From the NCBI GenBank assembly GCA_002495485.1, contig DAFH01000111.1:7978-14797 (forward strand): DNA of 6,820 nucleotides. The letters are read 5' to 3'. A program made the position numbers and the translations under genes. This document shows, piece by piece, positions 1 to 6,099 of this stretch. Within the stretch, counting starts at the first letter, position 1. The number at the start of each line of letters is the position of its first letter. Under the pieces are notes generated by a model. The model had not been told where the DNA came from. It saw only the letters and a list, made by a program, of their open reading frames with translations, and searched no databases. The stretch comes from Candidatus Bathyarchaeota archaeon UBA185 (lineage in GTDB: Archaea; Thermoproteota; Bathyarchaeia; 40CM-2-53-6).

Positions 1-69
1 GAGAGTGGAACTTCCGTTCTGTAGGCGTCCGGGCACGTCGGGAGAAAGCTAGGCGGATGCGCACTTGGC

Positions 70-86
70 GCCTTTGACTCAAAGGC
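70..86. repeat. Perfect 7-bp hairpin with 3-nt loop
   Basis: GCCTTTG, loop ACT, CAAAGGC. The arms are exact complements. It overlaps the TGA (75-77) that ends the only open plus-strand frame at the left edge, so it could be a 3'-end structure of an upstream gene. No T-tract follows on either strand, and archaeal terminators are normally T-runs, so the role is unknown. The centre TTTGACTCAAA shares TTTGA/TCAAA cores with the inverted repeat at 354-381. Confidence 0.45.
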
Positions 87-145
87 AGGAAGTTTTGGGG
101 CCTGCTAAGGAAGGTAGCGAATGGATTGTCGCTTGCATCACTCTG

Positions 146-162
146 GCCGGCACGTTGCCGGC
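146..162. repeat. Perfect 7-bp GC-rich hairpin with 3-nt loop
   Basis: GCCGGCA, loop CGT, TGCCGGC. It has the same geometry as the hairpin at 70-86 but a different sequence. Read on the minus strand it lies 6 nt beyond the stop codon of the small ORF at 169-330, so it could protect or end that transcript. No U-run follows it. Confidence 0.45.
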
Positions 163-168
163 GCGTGC

Positions 169-330
169 TCAAAAGAGGATCCGTGTCGGCGAAACCAGGA
201 CTTTGCACAGATAATTGATCAGAGGCCGAAGCATCATCTCGACCACGGCGTTCTGTGCGAACGAACGCTGAAATAGCCTTGGAGGCGAGGCCGCAAGTGC
301 GGCTGGGGAAATGTTTGGCGAACCTCTCAT
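169..330 (-). CDS. Hypothetical 53-residue protein with strong SD
   Basis: A small minus-strand ORF of 53 codons, ATG at 330-328 and TGA at 171-169. Its main support is translational: GGAGGA (342-337) lies 6 nt before the ATG, one of only two textbook Shine-Dalgarno sequences in this otherwise largely leaderless window. The codon mix resembles that of the real genes. The product has a Pro/Ala-rich first third, then a basic stretch, then a hydrophobic or amphipathic segment at about residues 29-47 that might lie on a membrane. I recognise no family. A TATA-like element on the same strand (428-418) would give a leader of about 65 nt that includes the inverted repeat 354-381. Alternatives are a chance ORF in a non-coding regulatory region, or a remnant of a larger gene. 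Confidence 0.38.
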   Translation of the reverse strand: MRGSPNISPAALAASPPRLFQRSFAQNAVVEMMLRPLINYLCKVLVSPTRILF

Positions 331-336
331 GAGTTA

Positions 337-342
337 TCCTCC
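337..342 (-). promoter_or_regulatory. Shine-Dalgarno sequence of the small minus-strand ORF
   Basis: GGAGGA on the minus strand, complementary to the 3' end of 16S rRNA, 6 nt before the ATG at 330. It fixes the start of the 53-residue ORF and is the strongest reason to treat that ORF as translated. Confidence 0.5.
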
Positions 343-353
343 AAACTGCGACA

Positions 354-381
354 GGTCAAACATGTTGAGACACGTTTGACC
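354..381. repeat. Perfect 8-bp inverted repeat, probable operator or leader hairpin
   Basis: GGTCAAAC (354-361) and GTTTGACC (374-381) are exact complements. The 12-nt spacer can extend the stem by TGT/ACA after one A/C mismatch, leaving the tetraloop TGAG. The repeat lies between two divergent reading frames, upstream of the membrane-protein gene at 459 and inside the predicted leader of the small minus-strand ORF. A related half-site, TGTCAAA, occurs at 436-442 just past the TATA box. Perfect dyads of this size are typical of sites for dimeric winged-helix or TetR-like regulators; an RNA leader hairpin for the minus transcript is the alternative. Confidence 0.5.
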
Positions 382-417
382 GCCACTATTCCCGGGCTAA
401 TGGCGCGAGTACAATAG

Positions 418-428
418 GACTATAAACA
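418..428. promoter_or_regulatory. TATA box, usable in both directions
   Basis: TATAAAC at 421-427 on the plus strand. Transcription starting about 25 nt beyond its centre would begin near 450, leaving roughly 9 nt before the ATG at 459, a near-leaderless archaeal arrangement with no Shine-Dalgarno. On the minus strand the same bases read TTTATA and would start transcription near 398, upstream of the SD-led ORF. Direction and actual start sites are inferred from spacing only. Confidence 0.5.
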
Positions 429-458
429 AGAGACCTGTCAAATTCTCATCGAATAGTA

Positions 459-836
459 ATGAATCGTCTTCCTTGGGCGCCGCTCAACGCGGGCGTGTTC
501 CTGATAATCCTTGGAGGAGTAATTCTTCTCTCATTCTTCAACATAGGAGCAACTCTAGCAACCGCGTTTCCCCTCATCTTCGCCTTCTTTGGAGCATGGA
601 TGATCGTTGAAGCTTTTGTGGTCCCTCCAACGAATGCTTACTCCCCGCCCCGATCTATGATACTGGTCTGGGGAGCGCTTACCGCGACGCTAGGAGTTCT
701 ATGGTATGTTGGAGCAACCAGCATTGGGTTGCTACCAATCGCTCTGGTCGTAGTCCTTATCATAGTAGGGATTAGCGGAGTCGGCTACAGTTTCATGAGG
801 GCCTCTCCGGGTCCCCCGAAGACGTCGACATCCTAG
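459..836 (+). CDS. Small four-helix membrane protein, unknown function
   Basis: The product has 125 residues and is almost wholly hydrophobic. Four transmembrane segments can be read at about residues 11-29, 31-54, 66-85 and 88-111. Short loops contain Pro and Tyr (residues 56-64), and the hydrophilic C-terminal tail is Pro/Ser/Thr-rich. There is no signal peptide and no charged catalytic motif. The paired helical hairpins recall small LiaI/LiaF-type membrane domains (DUF5668-like), but that is only a resemblance. ATG 459 is preferred because it lies about 35 nt past the TATA centre. The stop is 3 nt before the methyltransferase gene, so the two are almost certainly co-transcribed; the link to quinone metabolism is inferred from position alone. 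Confidence 0.8.
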   Translation: MNRLPWAPLNAGVFLIILGGVILLSFFNIGATLATAFPLIFAFFGAWMIVEAFVVPPTNAYSPPRSMILVWGALTATLGVLWYVGATSIGLLPIALVVVLIIVGISGVGYSFMRASPGPPKTSTS

Positions 837-839
837 CCC

Positions 840-1550
840 GTGTTTGACGCAAAGGCCCGGTACGTCCGGAGCCTCTTCTCGAAAGTCCCCTTAGAGTACG
901 ACATTCTGCTGGGACTACTCAGCTTCGCTCAGGACCGACGATGGCGCGCCTACGTAGTGAGCCTAGCCCGTTCTTCCGATAATGAACTCGTGCTCGACCT
1001 GGCCACGGGGACCGGACTCCTCGCGGCGGATTTTGCGAGGGCGATTTCTGATCGTGGTTATGTTGTCGGGGTCGACCTGACGCTTTCCATGCTAAAGACC
1101 GCAAGGACTCGACTGCAGTCGAAAGGACTCGGAGACAAAGCCGACTGGGTTCTCGCGAGAGCGGAGAACCTGCCCTTTCGGAGCGAATGTTTTGGTTCTG
1201 CCTCGATTAGTCTCGCTCTGAGAAACGTTTCAGACGCTCAATGTACTTTTCACGAAATGTCAAGAACGACGGGCCGCGGGGGGGTTGTGATCTCATTGGA
1301 TTTTGCTCGTCCGCCAAACCATCTCTTCCGGATCTTCTACTATGACTACCTTCTTGGCCTGTTCCCAGTTTTTGGACGAATGGTCTCTGACGCGTGGGGC
1401 AAGACACTCTCGTATCTGGGACGATCGATACTTCGGGCTCGAACCGGAGAACAGATCGCTAGTCTAATGAGCCGCGAAGGGCTAGACAATGCCCATCCCG
1501 TTTCTCTGACTGCAGGAGTTGTATGCGCCGTCTACGGAACAAAGCGCTAA
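840..1550 (+). CDS. MenG/UbiE-type demethylmenaquinone methyltransferase
   Basis: A 236-residue class I SAM-dependent methyltransferase of the UbiE/COQ5/MenG family. The known family reaction is C-methylation of demethylmenaquinone (or another polyprenyl quinone) at the cytoplasmic membrane face, the last step of quinone synthesis. The N-terminus has the family signature with YD at 20-21 and the DRRWR stretch at 32-36. The SAM-binding motif I is LDLATGTG (52-59), the acidic end of strand 2 is D79, AENLPF is at 108-113 and RNV at 128-130. A Y-L-x-x-S-I segment (192-197) before the last helix is also typical. Length is normal. The start is GTG at 840, 3 nt after the membrane protein's stop, with no clear SD, so translation is probably coupled. 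The neighbourhood has no other men genes, so the exact quinone substrate is inferred; a related lipid methyltransferase is possible. Confidence 0.88.
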   Translation: MFDAKARYVRSLFSKVPLEYDILLGLLSFAQDRRWRAYVVSLARSSDNELVLDLATGTGLLAADFARAISDRGYVVGVDLTLSMLKTARTRLQSKGLGDKADWVLARAENLPFRSECFGSASISLALRNVSDAQCTFHEMSRTTGRGGVVISLDFARPPNHLFRIFYYDYLLGLFPVFGRMVSDAWGKTLSYLGRSILRARTGEQIASLMSREGLDNAHPVSLTAGVVCAVYGTKR

Positions 1551-1761
1551 GGAGAACTTGCAACTAGGGACTCGTGAATAGCGAGAGGAATCCAGTTGCG
1601 AAGCAGATCCATCCAAGAGTCTGGTGGGCAAGGCCTGCAATTATGTCGAGCAACCCTCTAACCGGCAAGGACCATCGTTCGCTTCGCACGTGCTTCGATG
1701 CTGGTCTTGCTGTCAAGGTTAAAGGCTCGACCTACTCGCCGAGGTCCGGGCGGGTCGTCTC
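1551..1761. other. Gap between menG and nucleotidase, doubtful ORF
   Basis: This 211-nt gap contains a plus-strand frame of 68 codons (GTG 1574 to TGA 1780) that would overlap the nucleotidase start by 19 nt. It has no SD at useful distance and no recognisable motif, so it is not called as a gene. A GC-rich stem (CGACC 1728-1732 with GGTCG 1753-1757, continued by CGCC/GGCG around an 8-nt loop, with a 4-nt bulge) ends 4 nt before the nucleotidase ATG. A weak TATA-like TTAAAG near 1719-1724 could serve that gene. Confidence 0.3.
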
Positions 1762-2340
1762 ATGCAGAGTCGTGGGCTGAAGATCGCCGTTGATCTGGAC
1801 GGGGTCCTAGCCGAATCGATGCTCGTATGGTGTGAGCGAGTCAACAAAGAGTTCGGAATGCATTTGACTATGGACGACTTGGACAGTTGGTCCTCCTGGA
1901 AGAAATTCTCGATCTCTAAGGGCGATTTCTACAGGATTCTCGACGAATGCTGGGAAGATTGGCAAGAGGTTCCGCCAACTGAGCCTCGAATTGCTGGCAA
2001 GGTTGCTCGAATCGAGAAATTCGGGGACATTGACGTGGTCACGGGCCGGAGCAAAAAGACCGAGACTGCCGCAAAGAGTTGGGTGGATCGTCAGAGGATT
2101 CGATATCGCCATTTTGTCAGAGTCGAAGGTTGGAGGGACAAGATCGTTCTCGACTATGATGTCTATATTGATGATGCGCCGGACCTAATGCGACTGATTT
2201 CTGAAACCCCTTTGAGATGGGCTGTCCTTTATGATCGGCCCTGGAACCGAAGCGTCCCTGAGATGCCGAGGGTTCTGCGTTCAGCAAGCTGGAACGATGT
2301 CCCAAAACTCTTAGCACAAATCCAGAAGGCGTTGAGCTAG
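1762..2340 (+). CDS. HAD-family 5'-nucleotidase (NT5C-like)
   Basis: A 192-residue HAD-superfamily phosphohydrolase closest to the 5'(3')-deoxyribonucleotidase type (NT5C, Pfam PF06941 group), which removes phosphate from nucleoside monophosphates with Mg2+. All four HAD motifs are visible: motif I DLDG at 11-14 (nucleophile D11, acid/base D13), motif II Thr T94 in VVTGR, motif III Lys K127, and motif IV DD at 137-138 in YIDDAP. The helical insertion after motif I (about 20-85) is the C1 cap, rich in Trp and acidic residues as in NT5C. The LYDRPWNR segment (156-163) after motif IV also fits. ATG 1762 leaves only 10 residues before motif I, normal for the fold. The substrate is not determined: a phosphatase for another small phosphomonoester is possible. 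It lies 68 nt upstream of gcvH, probably in the same transcript. Confidence 0.82.
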   Translation: MQSRGLKIAVDLDGVLAESMLVWCERVNKEFGMHLTMDDLDSWSSWKKFSISKGDFYRILDECWEDWQEVPPTEPRIAGKVARIEKFGDIDVVTGRSKKTETAAKSWVDRQRIRYRHFVRVEGWRDKIVLDYDVYIDDAPDLMRLISETPLRWAVLYDRPWNRSVPEMPRVLRSASWNDVPKLLAQIQKALS

Positions 2341-2395
2341 TAGATTTCTCGCGGAGACCAGACTATTATACGAGGGACGTCTTCCGGCCAGAAAC

Positions 2396-2402
2396 AGGAG
2401 GT
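2396..2402 (+). promoter_or_regulatory. Shine-Dalgarno sequence that decides the gcvH start
   Basis: AGGAGGT, a strong match to the anti-SD of 16S rRNA. The next in-frame codon at proper distance is CTG at 2409, 6 nt after the T. The only conventional in-frame start (GTG 2466) lies 63 nt away and would remove conserved sequence. The GGAGG-to-start spacing (7 nt) is the same as at the minus-strand ORF at 330. Confidence 0.7.
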
Positions 2403-2408
2403 AGGACC

Positions 2409-2819
2409 CTGAAGGGAGAATATCAAGTCCCCACCGAACTCTTCTACACCAAAGAGCACGAGTGGGTGCGGGTCGAAGGAGACAAGTGTCGAATAGGGGT
2501 CACTGACTACGCACAAGATTCGCTTCATGAGATAGTGTACGTCGACCTCCCAAAGGTCGGGGCCAAGGTATCACAGATGCAGAGCATCGGCACTGTCGAA
2601 TCTGTCAAAGCGGTTGCAGACGTGTACAGTCCAATCGCAGGAGTCGTCTTGGAGGTCAACGGAGACCTGTCCGACGCTCCAGAGCTCGTCAACAATAGCC
2701 CCTACGACAAGGGATGGCTTACGATAATGCGGCCTGACGATCTGAAGAAGGACATCTCATCGCTCATGAAGCCTGTCGCATACCAGGAGTTCGTTAGGAA
2801 GATCACACAGAAGAAGTGA
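2409..2819 (+). CDS. gcvH: Glycine cleavage system H protein (lipoyl carrier)
   Basis: GcvH carries the aminomethyl group on a lipoyl-lysine between the P, T and L proteins of the glycine cleavage system in the cytoplasm. From CTG 2409 the product has 136 residues, close to the usual 125-135. Family features: the N-terminal Y-T-K-E-H-E-W-V-R-V strand (13-22), the IVYVDLP strand (42-48), the lipoylation motif ESVKAVADVYSP with the lipoyl lysine at K67, and the C-terminal NxxPYDKGWL block (about 97-106). Between the stop at 2259-2261 and GTG 2466 the frame has no ATG, GTG or TTG; starting at 2466 would delete most of the first conserved strand. CTG 2409 sits at ideal spacing after AGGAGGT, so it is taken as the start. 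No other glycine-cleavage or lipoate-ligase gene is in the window. A lipoate-binding carrier for a different pathway (such as sHdr) is less likely given the classical motifs. Confidence 0.88.
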   Translation: MKGEYQVPTELFYTKEHEWVRVEGDKCRIGVTDYAQDSLHEIVYVDLPKVGAKVSQMQSIGTVESVKAVADVYSPIAGVVLEVNGDLSDAPELVNNSPYDKGWLTIMRPDDLKKDISSLMKPVAYQEFVRKITQKK

Positions 2820-2902
2820 TTGGACCTCATTTGCTCAAGGAAGCGACTGCACGATAACCAATCCAGCGGCTCTCATTTCCGCGGCAGTTTTCCTCACCTA
2901 GG

Positions 2903-2912
2903 TAGTTTATTT
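2903..2912 (+). promoter_or_regulatory. Probable TATA element for lhr
   Basis: TAGTTTATTT in the 127-nt gap after gcvH. A start about 25 nt beyond its centre falls near 2933, leaving about 14 nt before the GTG at 2947, in line with the short leaders elsewhere in the window. No SD precedes the GTG. The assignment rests on AT content and spacing alone. Confidence 0.4.
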
Positions 2913-2946
2913 CTCAGCGACAGCGTTCACTACCGCCTCCACAGTC

Positions 2947-5814
2947 GTGAATTCGACAGTGCCTGAAGCGTTCGCCCTCCTCTCTCCGCCCTTGAAGGGT
3001 CTTCTTCACGAGACCGGAATTACAGCCCCTACCCCACCACAGGTTGAAGCGATTCCCTCGATCATGGAGGGCGAGAACGTGCTGATCATCGCGCCTACCG
3101 GATCAGGCAAGACCGAGGCAGCACTCCTCCCTCTCATAGATAGAATGGTCCAAGACGAGAATCGACAGGGAATCTCCCTCCTCTATATCACGCCCCTCAG
3201 AGCACTAAACCGAGACCTTCTCAAACGGCTACAAGTCTGGTCGACCAAACTAGGGTTCAAGGTCGAGGTTCGACACGGTGATACTCCCGCGGCTGATCGG
3301 CGAAGAATGGCGGGCAAACCTCCCGACCTTCTGATAACAACTCCAGAAACACTGCAGGCCATTCTGCCGGGAAGAAGAATGAGACAACATCTTCGACACG
3401 TTAGGGCGGTGGTCGTTGACGAGGTCCACGAGTTGGCTGGAGATCGACGTGGAGTCCAGTTGACGGTCGGGCTTGAGCGGTTAAGGGAAGTGCGTCGCGA
3501 CGGTTTCCAACGCGTCGGTTTGTCTGCAACGGTTGGGAATCCTGACGAGATTGCGCGTTTCTTGGGGGGCTCAGAGCCGGTTCGGATCGTGCAGATCCCT
3601 CTCAACAAGGACACCAGATACAAGATCGAGTATCCTCCGCCCGGTGAGGAGGATCAAGAGCTTGCCCGGCGTCTTTACACTGCCCCTGAGGCCGCGGCTC
3701 GACTTGCCTTGGTGTCGGACCTTGTTGACGCGCATGATTCAACTCTCATCTTCGTCAACAGCCGGGTCAACGCTGAGATGCTTGGGTCCAAGTTCAACAT
3801 GATGGATCATAGGATCATGGTACATCATGGCTCACTTCCCAAGGAGGAACGGGTCCGGGCCGAGGAGGCGTTCAAGGCTCGCGAGATCAAAGGACTAGTA
3901 TGCACCAGTACGCTCGAGCTCGGGATCGACATTGGCTCGGTCGACCTGGTCGTCCAGTACATGTCACCACGCCAGGTCAACAGCCTCGTCCAGCGGGTCG
4001 GAAGATCTGGACACAGTCTAACTAGGACTTCTCAGGGTGTACTCGTCGCAGTCTCGACCGAGGACTTGCTAGAGTCGATCGGAGTAATCGAGCTTGCCAA
4101 AGAGGGTCGCCTCGAACCGACCGTCATCCACCACGGCGCTCTGGATGTGCTTGCGCATCAGATTGCCGGACAACTGATGGACTCGGACGGAAGCGTCGCG
4201 CTTGGAGAGATCAAACATGTCGTCAAGCGATCTTTTCCGTACTCTCAGCTAGAGGATGCTGAGCTGGAGAAGGTTGTTGAGTTCATGCGTAAGATGGGGT
4301 ATCTGAAACGAGACGATCAGACGCTCTATCGCACTTCTCGAACCAGGCCCTACTATTACGAGAATCTCAGCATGATCCCTGACGAGCGCCGATATTCTGT
4401 AATTGCTCTCACAAACCAGCAAGCGGTTGGAATACTCGGAGAAGAATTCATGCTCACAATGGCCCATGTAGGCCTGAACTTCATCGTCAAAGGACGGGTG
4501 TGGCAGATGAAGCAGATCACCGACGACGGAAAAGTGTACGTTCTACCCATAAACGATCCAACCGCCGCGATTCCCGGATGGGACGGTCAGATACTGCCAG
4601 TGCCCTGTGCGCTGGCGGTCCGTGTAGGGGAGTATAGAAAGAGAGTCAACGAGATGCTGGGCGGGTCCAAGACTCGAGCACTTGTTGTTGAGAAGCTCTC
4701 TCGAATGTGGCCCGCGGACTCATACGGTGTGCGCCGAGTCGTTGAGGAAATAGAGACGCACAAGGCAACCGGCGCACCGGTCCCGACGAATGATCTGATT
4801 CTGATCGAGGGGTTCGATCGCTACATCATTATCCATACACACCTTGGAGATGTCCTCAACTTCACCCTTGGAGAGGTGATCGAGGAACTCTTCCGCCGTC
4901 AGGGTCTCGTCAGAATGTGGTGGTGGGATCCCTATCGGATACTGTACGAGATGACTGCGGACACTTCAGATCTGAATCTGGAAGATCTTTTCCTCAACCA
5001 GATCTTCGGCGTAGAAGAGCCAGTCCTCGGTGGTGCTTGCCATGGAGTCTTGCACCGGCACTTTCCTTGGGAGTTGCAGATGAAGCAGATCGCCGAAAGA
5101 TTCGGAGCCTTGAGGCGTGGCAGGCTCATGTACGGTGGAGCGATGAAGGAGTTGCAGGTCAGATTCCGATTGACTCCAATCTATGACGAAACAATCCGAG
5201 AAGCTCAGGTCGAGCGTGCCGACTTCGAAGGAGTGAAATCGATTTTCAAACATGTCAAGGAGAAGAGTTTGGAAGTCAGGTTCTTCCGGTCAAGGGACAA
5301 GCCCACACCCCTTGCCTATCACATCCTCTACCGTCACGTCGACATTCCAGAGCTCATCGCCCCGGAGAATGTTGCGGCCGACAACATGGCACGGTTGCGG
5401 CTCTCGATTGAAGGACGAGCGATCGATCTGCTCTGCTTCGATTGTGCCAGTCTGATGACTGATACGACTATTGCCAATTTGCCTGAGCACCCTTCTTGTC
5501 CAAGATGCGGTTCTAGACTTCTGGCTCCTATCTTCTGGTCCAGCGGCTATGTGACAAGCATCCTCCAGAAGAAACGCGGCAAGCAGTCGCTAGACGGGAA
5601 CGAACAGAAGTCTCTGACGAGAGCCCGTCGTTCCGCGGACCTCGTCATCGCCTACGGCAAGAGGGCCGTGGTCGCCCAGTCCGTCTACGGCATAGGACCC
5701 CAAACCGCTAGCAGGGTCCTGTCGAAGATGCACGAAAGTGATGATGAATTCTACAAAGACCTGTTAGAAGCAAAACTGCAGTTCGTAACGACCAGGCCCT
5801 TTTGGAACAATTAA
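2947..5814 (+). CDS. lhr: Lhr-type superfamily 2 ATP-dependent helicase
   Basis: A 955-residue SF2 helicase of the Lhr family, ATP-driven enzymes that translocate 3'-5' on DNA or RNA:DNA substrates and act in DNA repair or RNA remodelling. Motifs in order: Q32 in TPPQ, Walker A APTGSGKT (49-56), Ia TPLRAL (82-87), Ib TPE (132-134), Walker B DEVH (158-161), SAT (193-195), IV LIFVNSR (267-273), V STLELGIDIG (321-330) and VI QRVGRSGH (349-356). The middle and C-terminal part (about 400-820) matches the winged-helix and Lhr-specific core by position, with a Trp-rich MWWWDPYR at 657-664. A four-cysteine knuckle follows (C830, C833, C851, C854), then a helix-hairpin-helix-like GIGPQTASRVL (915-925). 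This is the usual archaeal length, far shorter than the roughly 1,500-residue bacterial Lhr. The GTG start leaves a normal N-terminus before the Q motif. It ends 40 nt from the convergent small ORF. The archaeal subgroup is not assigned. Confidence 0.93.
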   Translation: MNSTVPEAFALLSPPLKGLLHETGITAPTPPQVEAIPSIMEGENVLIIAPTGSGKTEAALLPLIDRMVQDENRQGISLLYITPLRALNRDLLKRLQVWSTKLGFKVEVRHGDTPAADRRRMAGKPPDLLITTPETLQAILPGRRMRQHLRHVRAVVVDEVHELAGDRRGVQLTVGLERLREVRRDGFQRVGLSATVGNPDEIARFLGGSEPVRIVQIPLNKDTRYKIEYPPPGEEDQELARRLYTAPEAAARLALVSDLVDAHDSTLIFVNSRVNAEMLGSKFNMMDHRIMVHHGSLPKEERVRAEEAFKAREIKGLVCTSTLELGIDIGSVDLVVQYMSPRQVNSLVQRVGRSGHSLTRTSQGVLVAVSTEDLLESIGVIELAKEGRLEPTVIHHGALDVLAHQIAGQLMDSDGSVALGEIKHVVKRSFPYSQLEDAELEKVVEFMRKMGYLKRDDQTLYRTSRTRPYYYENLSMIPDERRYSVIALTNQQAVGILGEEFMLTMAHVGLNFIVKGRVWQMKQITDDGKVYVLPINDPTAAIPGWDGQILPVPCALAVRVGEYRKRVNEMLGGSKTRALVVEKLSRMWPADSYGVRRVVEEIETHKATGAPVPTNDLILIEGFDRYIIIHTHLGDVLNFTLGEVIEELFRRQGLVRMWWWDPYRILYEMTADTSDLNLEDLFLNQIFGVEEPVLGGACHGVLHRHFPWELQMKQIAERFGALRRGRLMYGGAMKELQVRFRLTPIYDETIREAQVERADFEGVKSIFKHVKEKSLEVRFFRSRDKPTPLAYHILYRHVDIPELIAPENVAADNMARLRLSIEGRAIDLLCFDCASLMTDTTIANLPEHPSCPRCGSRLLAPIFWSSGYVTSILQKKRGKQSLDGNEQKSLTRARRSADLVIAYGKRAVVAQSVYGIGPQTASRVLSKMHESDDEFYKDLLEAKLQFVTTRPFWNN

Positions 5815-5854
5815 ACCCGGTGCGTTTGCGGGACAATTTGCGCCACAGCTGGTG

Positions 5855-6064
5855 CTACCTGGCCATCGCTATGTCGACCCGCTTCCAATCCTCAGGCAGA
5901 GTCTGAGCAACTCGTTTCAACGAAGAATTTGAAGAGAATCTGTTGGCTATGAGACCGGGCCAGAACTTCTCATTTCGAACTTTGGATCGCAGAGAGGCTG
6001 GTTCGTTTCGTGGTGAGATATCCTTAGGATTCCAGGCCATTCCGCTTCTGCCCGGCGGCATCAT
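5855..6064 (-). CDS. Hypothetical 69-residue protein, divergent from S53 peptidase
   Basis: A minus-strand ORF starting at ATG 6064 (a second ATG follows directly at 6061) and ending at TAG 5857-5855. A longer form from TTG 6085 (76 residues) is open but would begin too close to the TATA element. ATG 6064 lies about 30 nt past the centre of the AT-rich element at 6091-6098, matching the near-leaderless rule of the window. The protein is basic and soluble-looking, rich in Arg, Lys, Ser and Trp (W11, W35, W60), with no membrane segment, no cysteine and a helix-prone C-terminal third. I recognise no family. Codon use resembles the neighbours. It is tail-to-tail with lhr and head-to-head with the peptidase gene. 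A chance ORF remains possible. Confidence 0.42.
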   Translation of the reverse strand: MMPPGRSGMAWNPKDISPRNEPASLRSKVRNEKFWPGLIANRFSSNSSLKRVAQTLPEDWKRVDIAMAR

Positions 6065-6083
6065 CAAATAGACCTGCTCTTGC

Positions 6084-6099
6084 AAAAAGAATATATCGC
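6084..6099. promoter_or_regulatory. Shared divergent TATA promoter of small ORF and S53 gene
   Basis: AAAAAGAATATATC on the plus strand: an A-rich BRE-like stretch followed by ATATAT. Plus-strand initiation about 25 nt beyond the TATA centre would fall near 6120, leaving about 11 nt before ATG 6131. On the minus strand the same ATATAT gives a start near 6070, about 6 nt before ATG 6064. Both genes lack an SD. The near-equal fit in both directions suggests a single bidirectional TATA element, though two overlapping promoters cannot be excluded. Confidence 0.55.

Larger units (their letters stand above)
1..168. other. Left-edge stretch with no supported gene
   Basis: No open frame of useful length crosses this stretch. 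One plus-strand frame is open from base 3 to a TGA at 75-77 and gives about 24 mostly basic residues; it could be the tail of a gene starting outside the window, but nothing in it is recognisable. The most visible structure is two short GC-rich hairpins (listed separately). I compared it with signal recognition particle RNA and RNase P RNA and found neither set of conserved cores. Confidence 0.4.

Noticed and set aside
3..77. Possible C-terminal tail of a gene entering from the left
   Set aside because: Only about 24 residues, basic and without motif; cannot be told from a chance open frame.
100..125. Possible signal recognition particle RNA helix 8 (GGAAGG followed by TAGC)
   Set aside because: The GGAA here is not closed by C-G pairs, the conserved asymmetric-loop bases are absent, and no long helix 5 pairing was found.
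215..245. Possible C/D box sRNA on the minus strand (ATGATG then CTGA)
   Set aside because: The C box has a mismatch, and no terminal stem or second C'/D pair at proper spacing was found.
1598..1688. Possible class II tRNA: GCGAAGC and GCTTCGC pair over 90 nt
   Set aside because: No T-arm with a TTCNANN loop precedes the 3' strand, no D-arm follows the 5' strand, and no anticodon arm could be drawn.
1574..1780. 68-codon plus-strand ORF with GTG start
   Set aside because: No SD at useful distance, no recognisable motif, and it overlaps the well-supported nucleotidase start by 19 nt.
2466..2819. GTG 2466 as the start of gcvH
   Set aside because: It removes the conserved YTKEHEW segment and lies 63 nt beyond a perfect SD that fits CTG 2409.
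3183..3623. 146-codon minus-strand ORF inside lhr
   Set aside because: It lies wholly within the conserved helicase motifs on the other strand, is Arg/Ser-rich as expected of an antisense shadow, and has no motif of its own.
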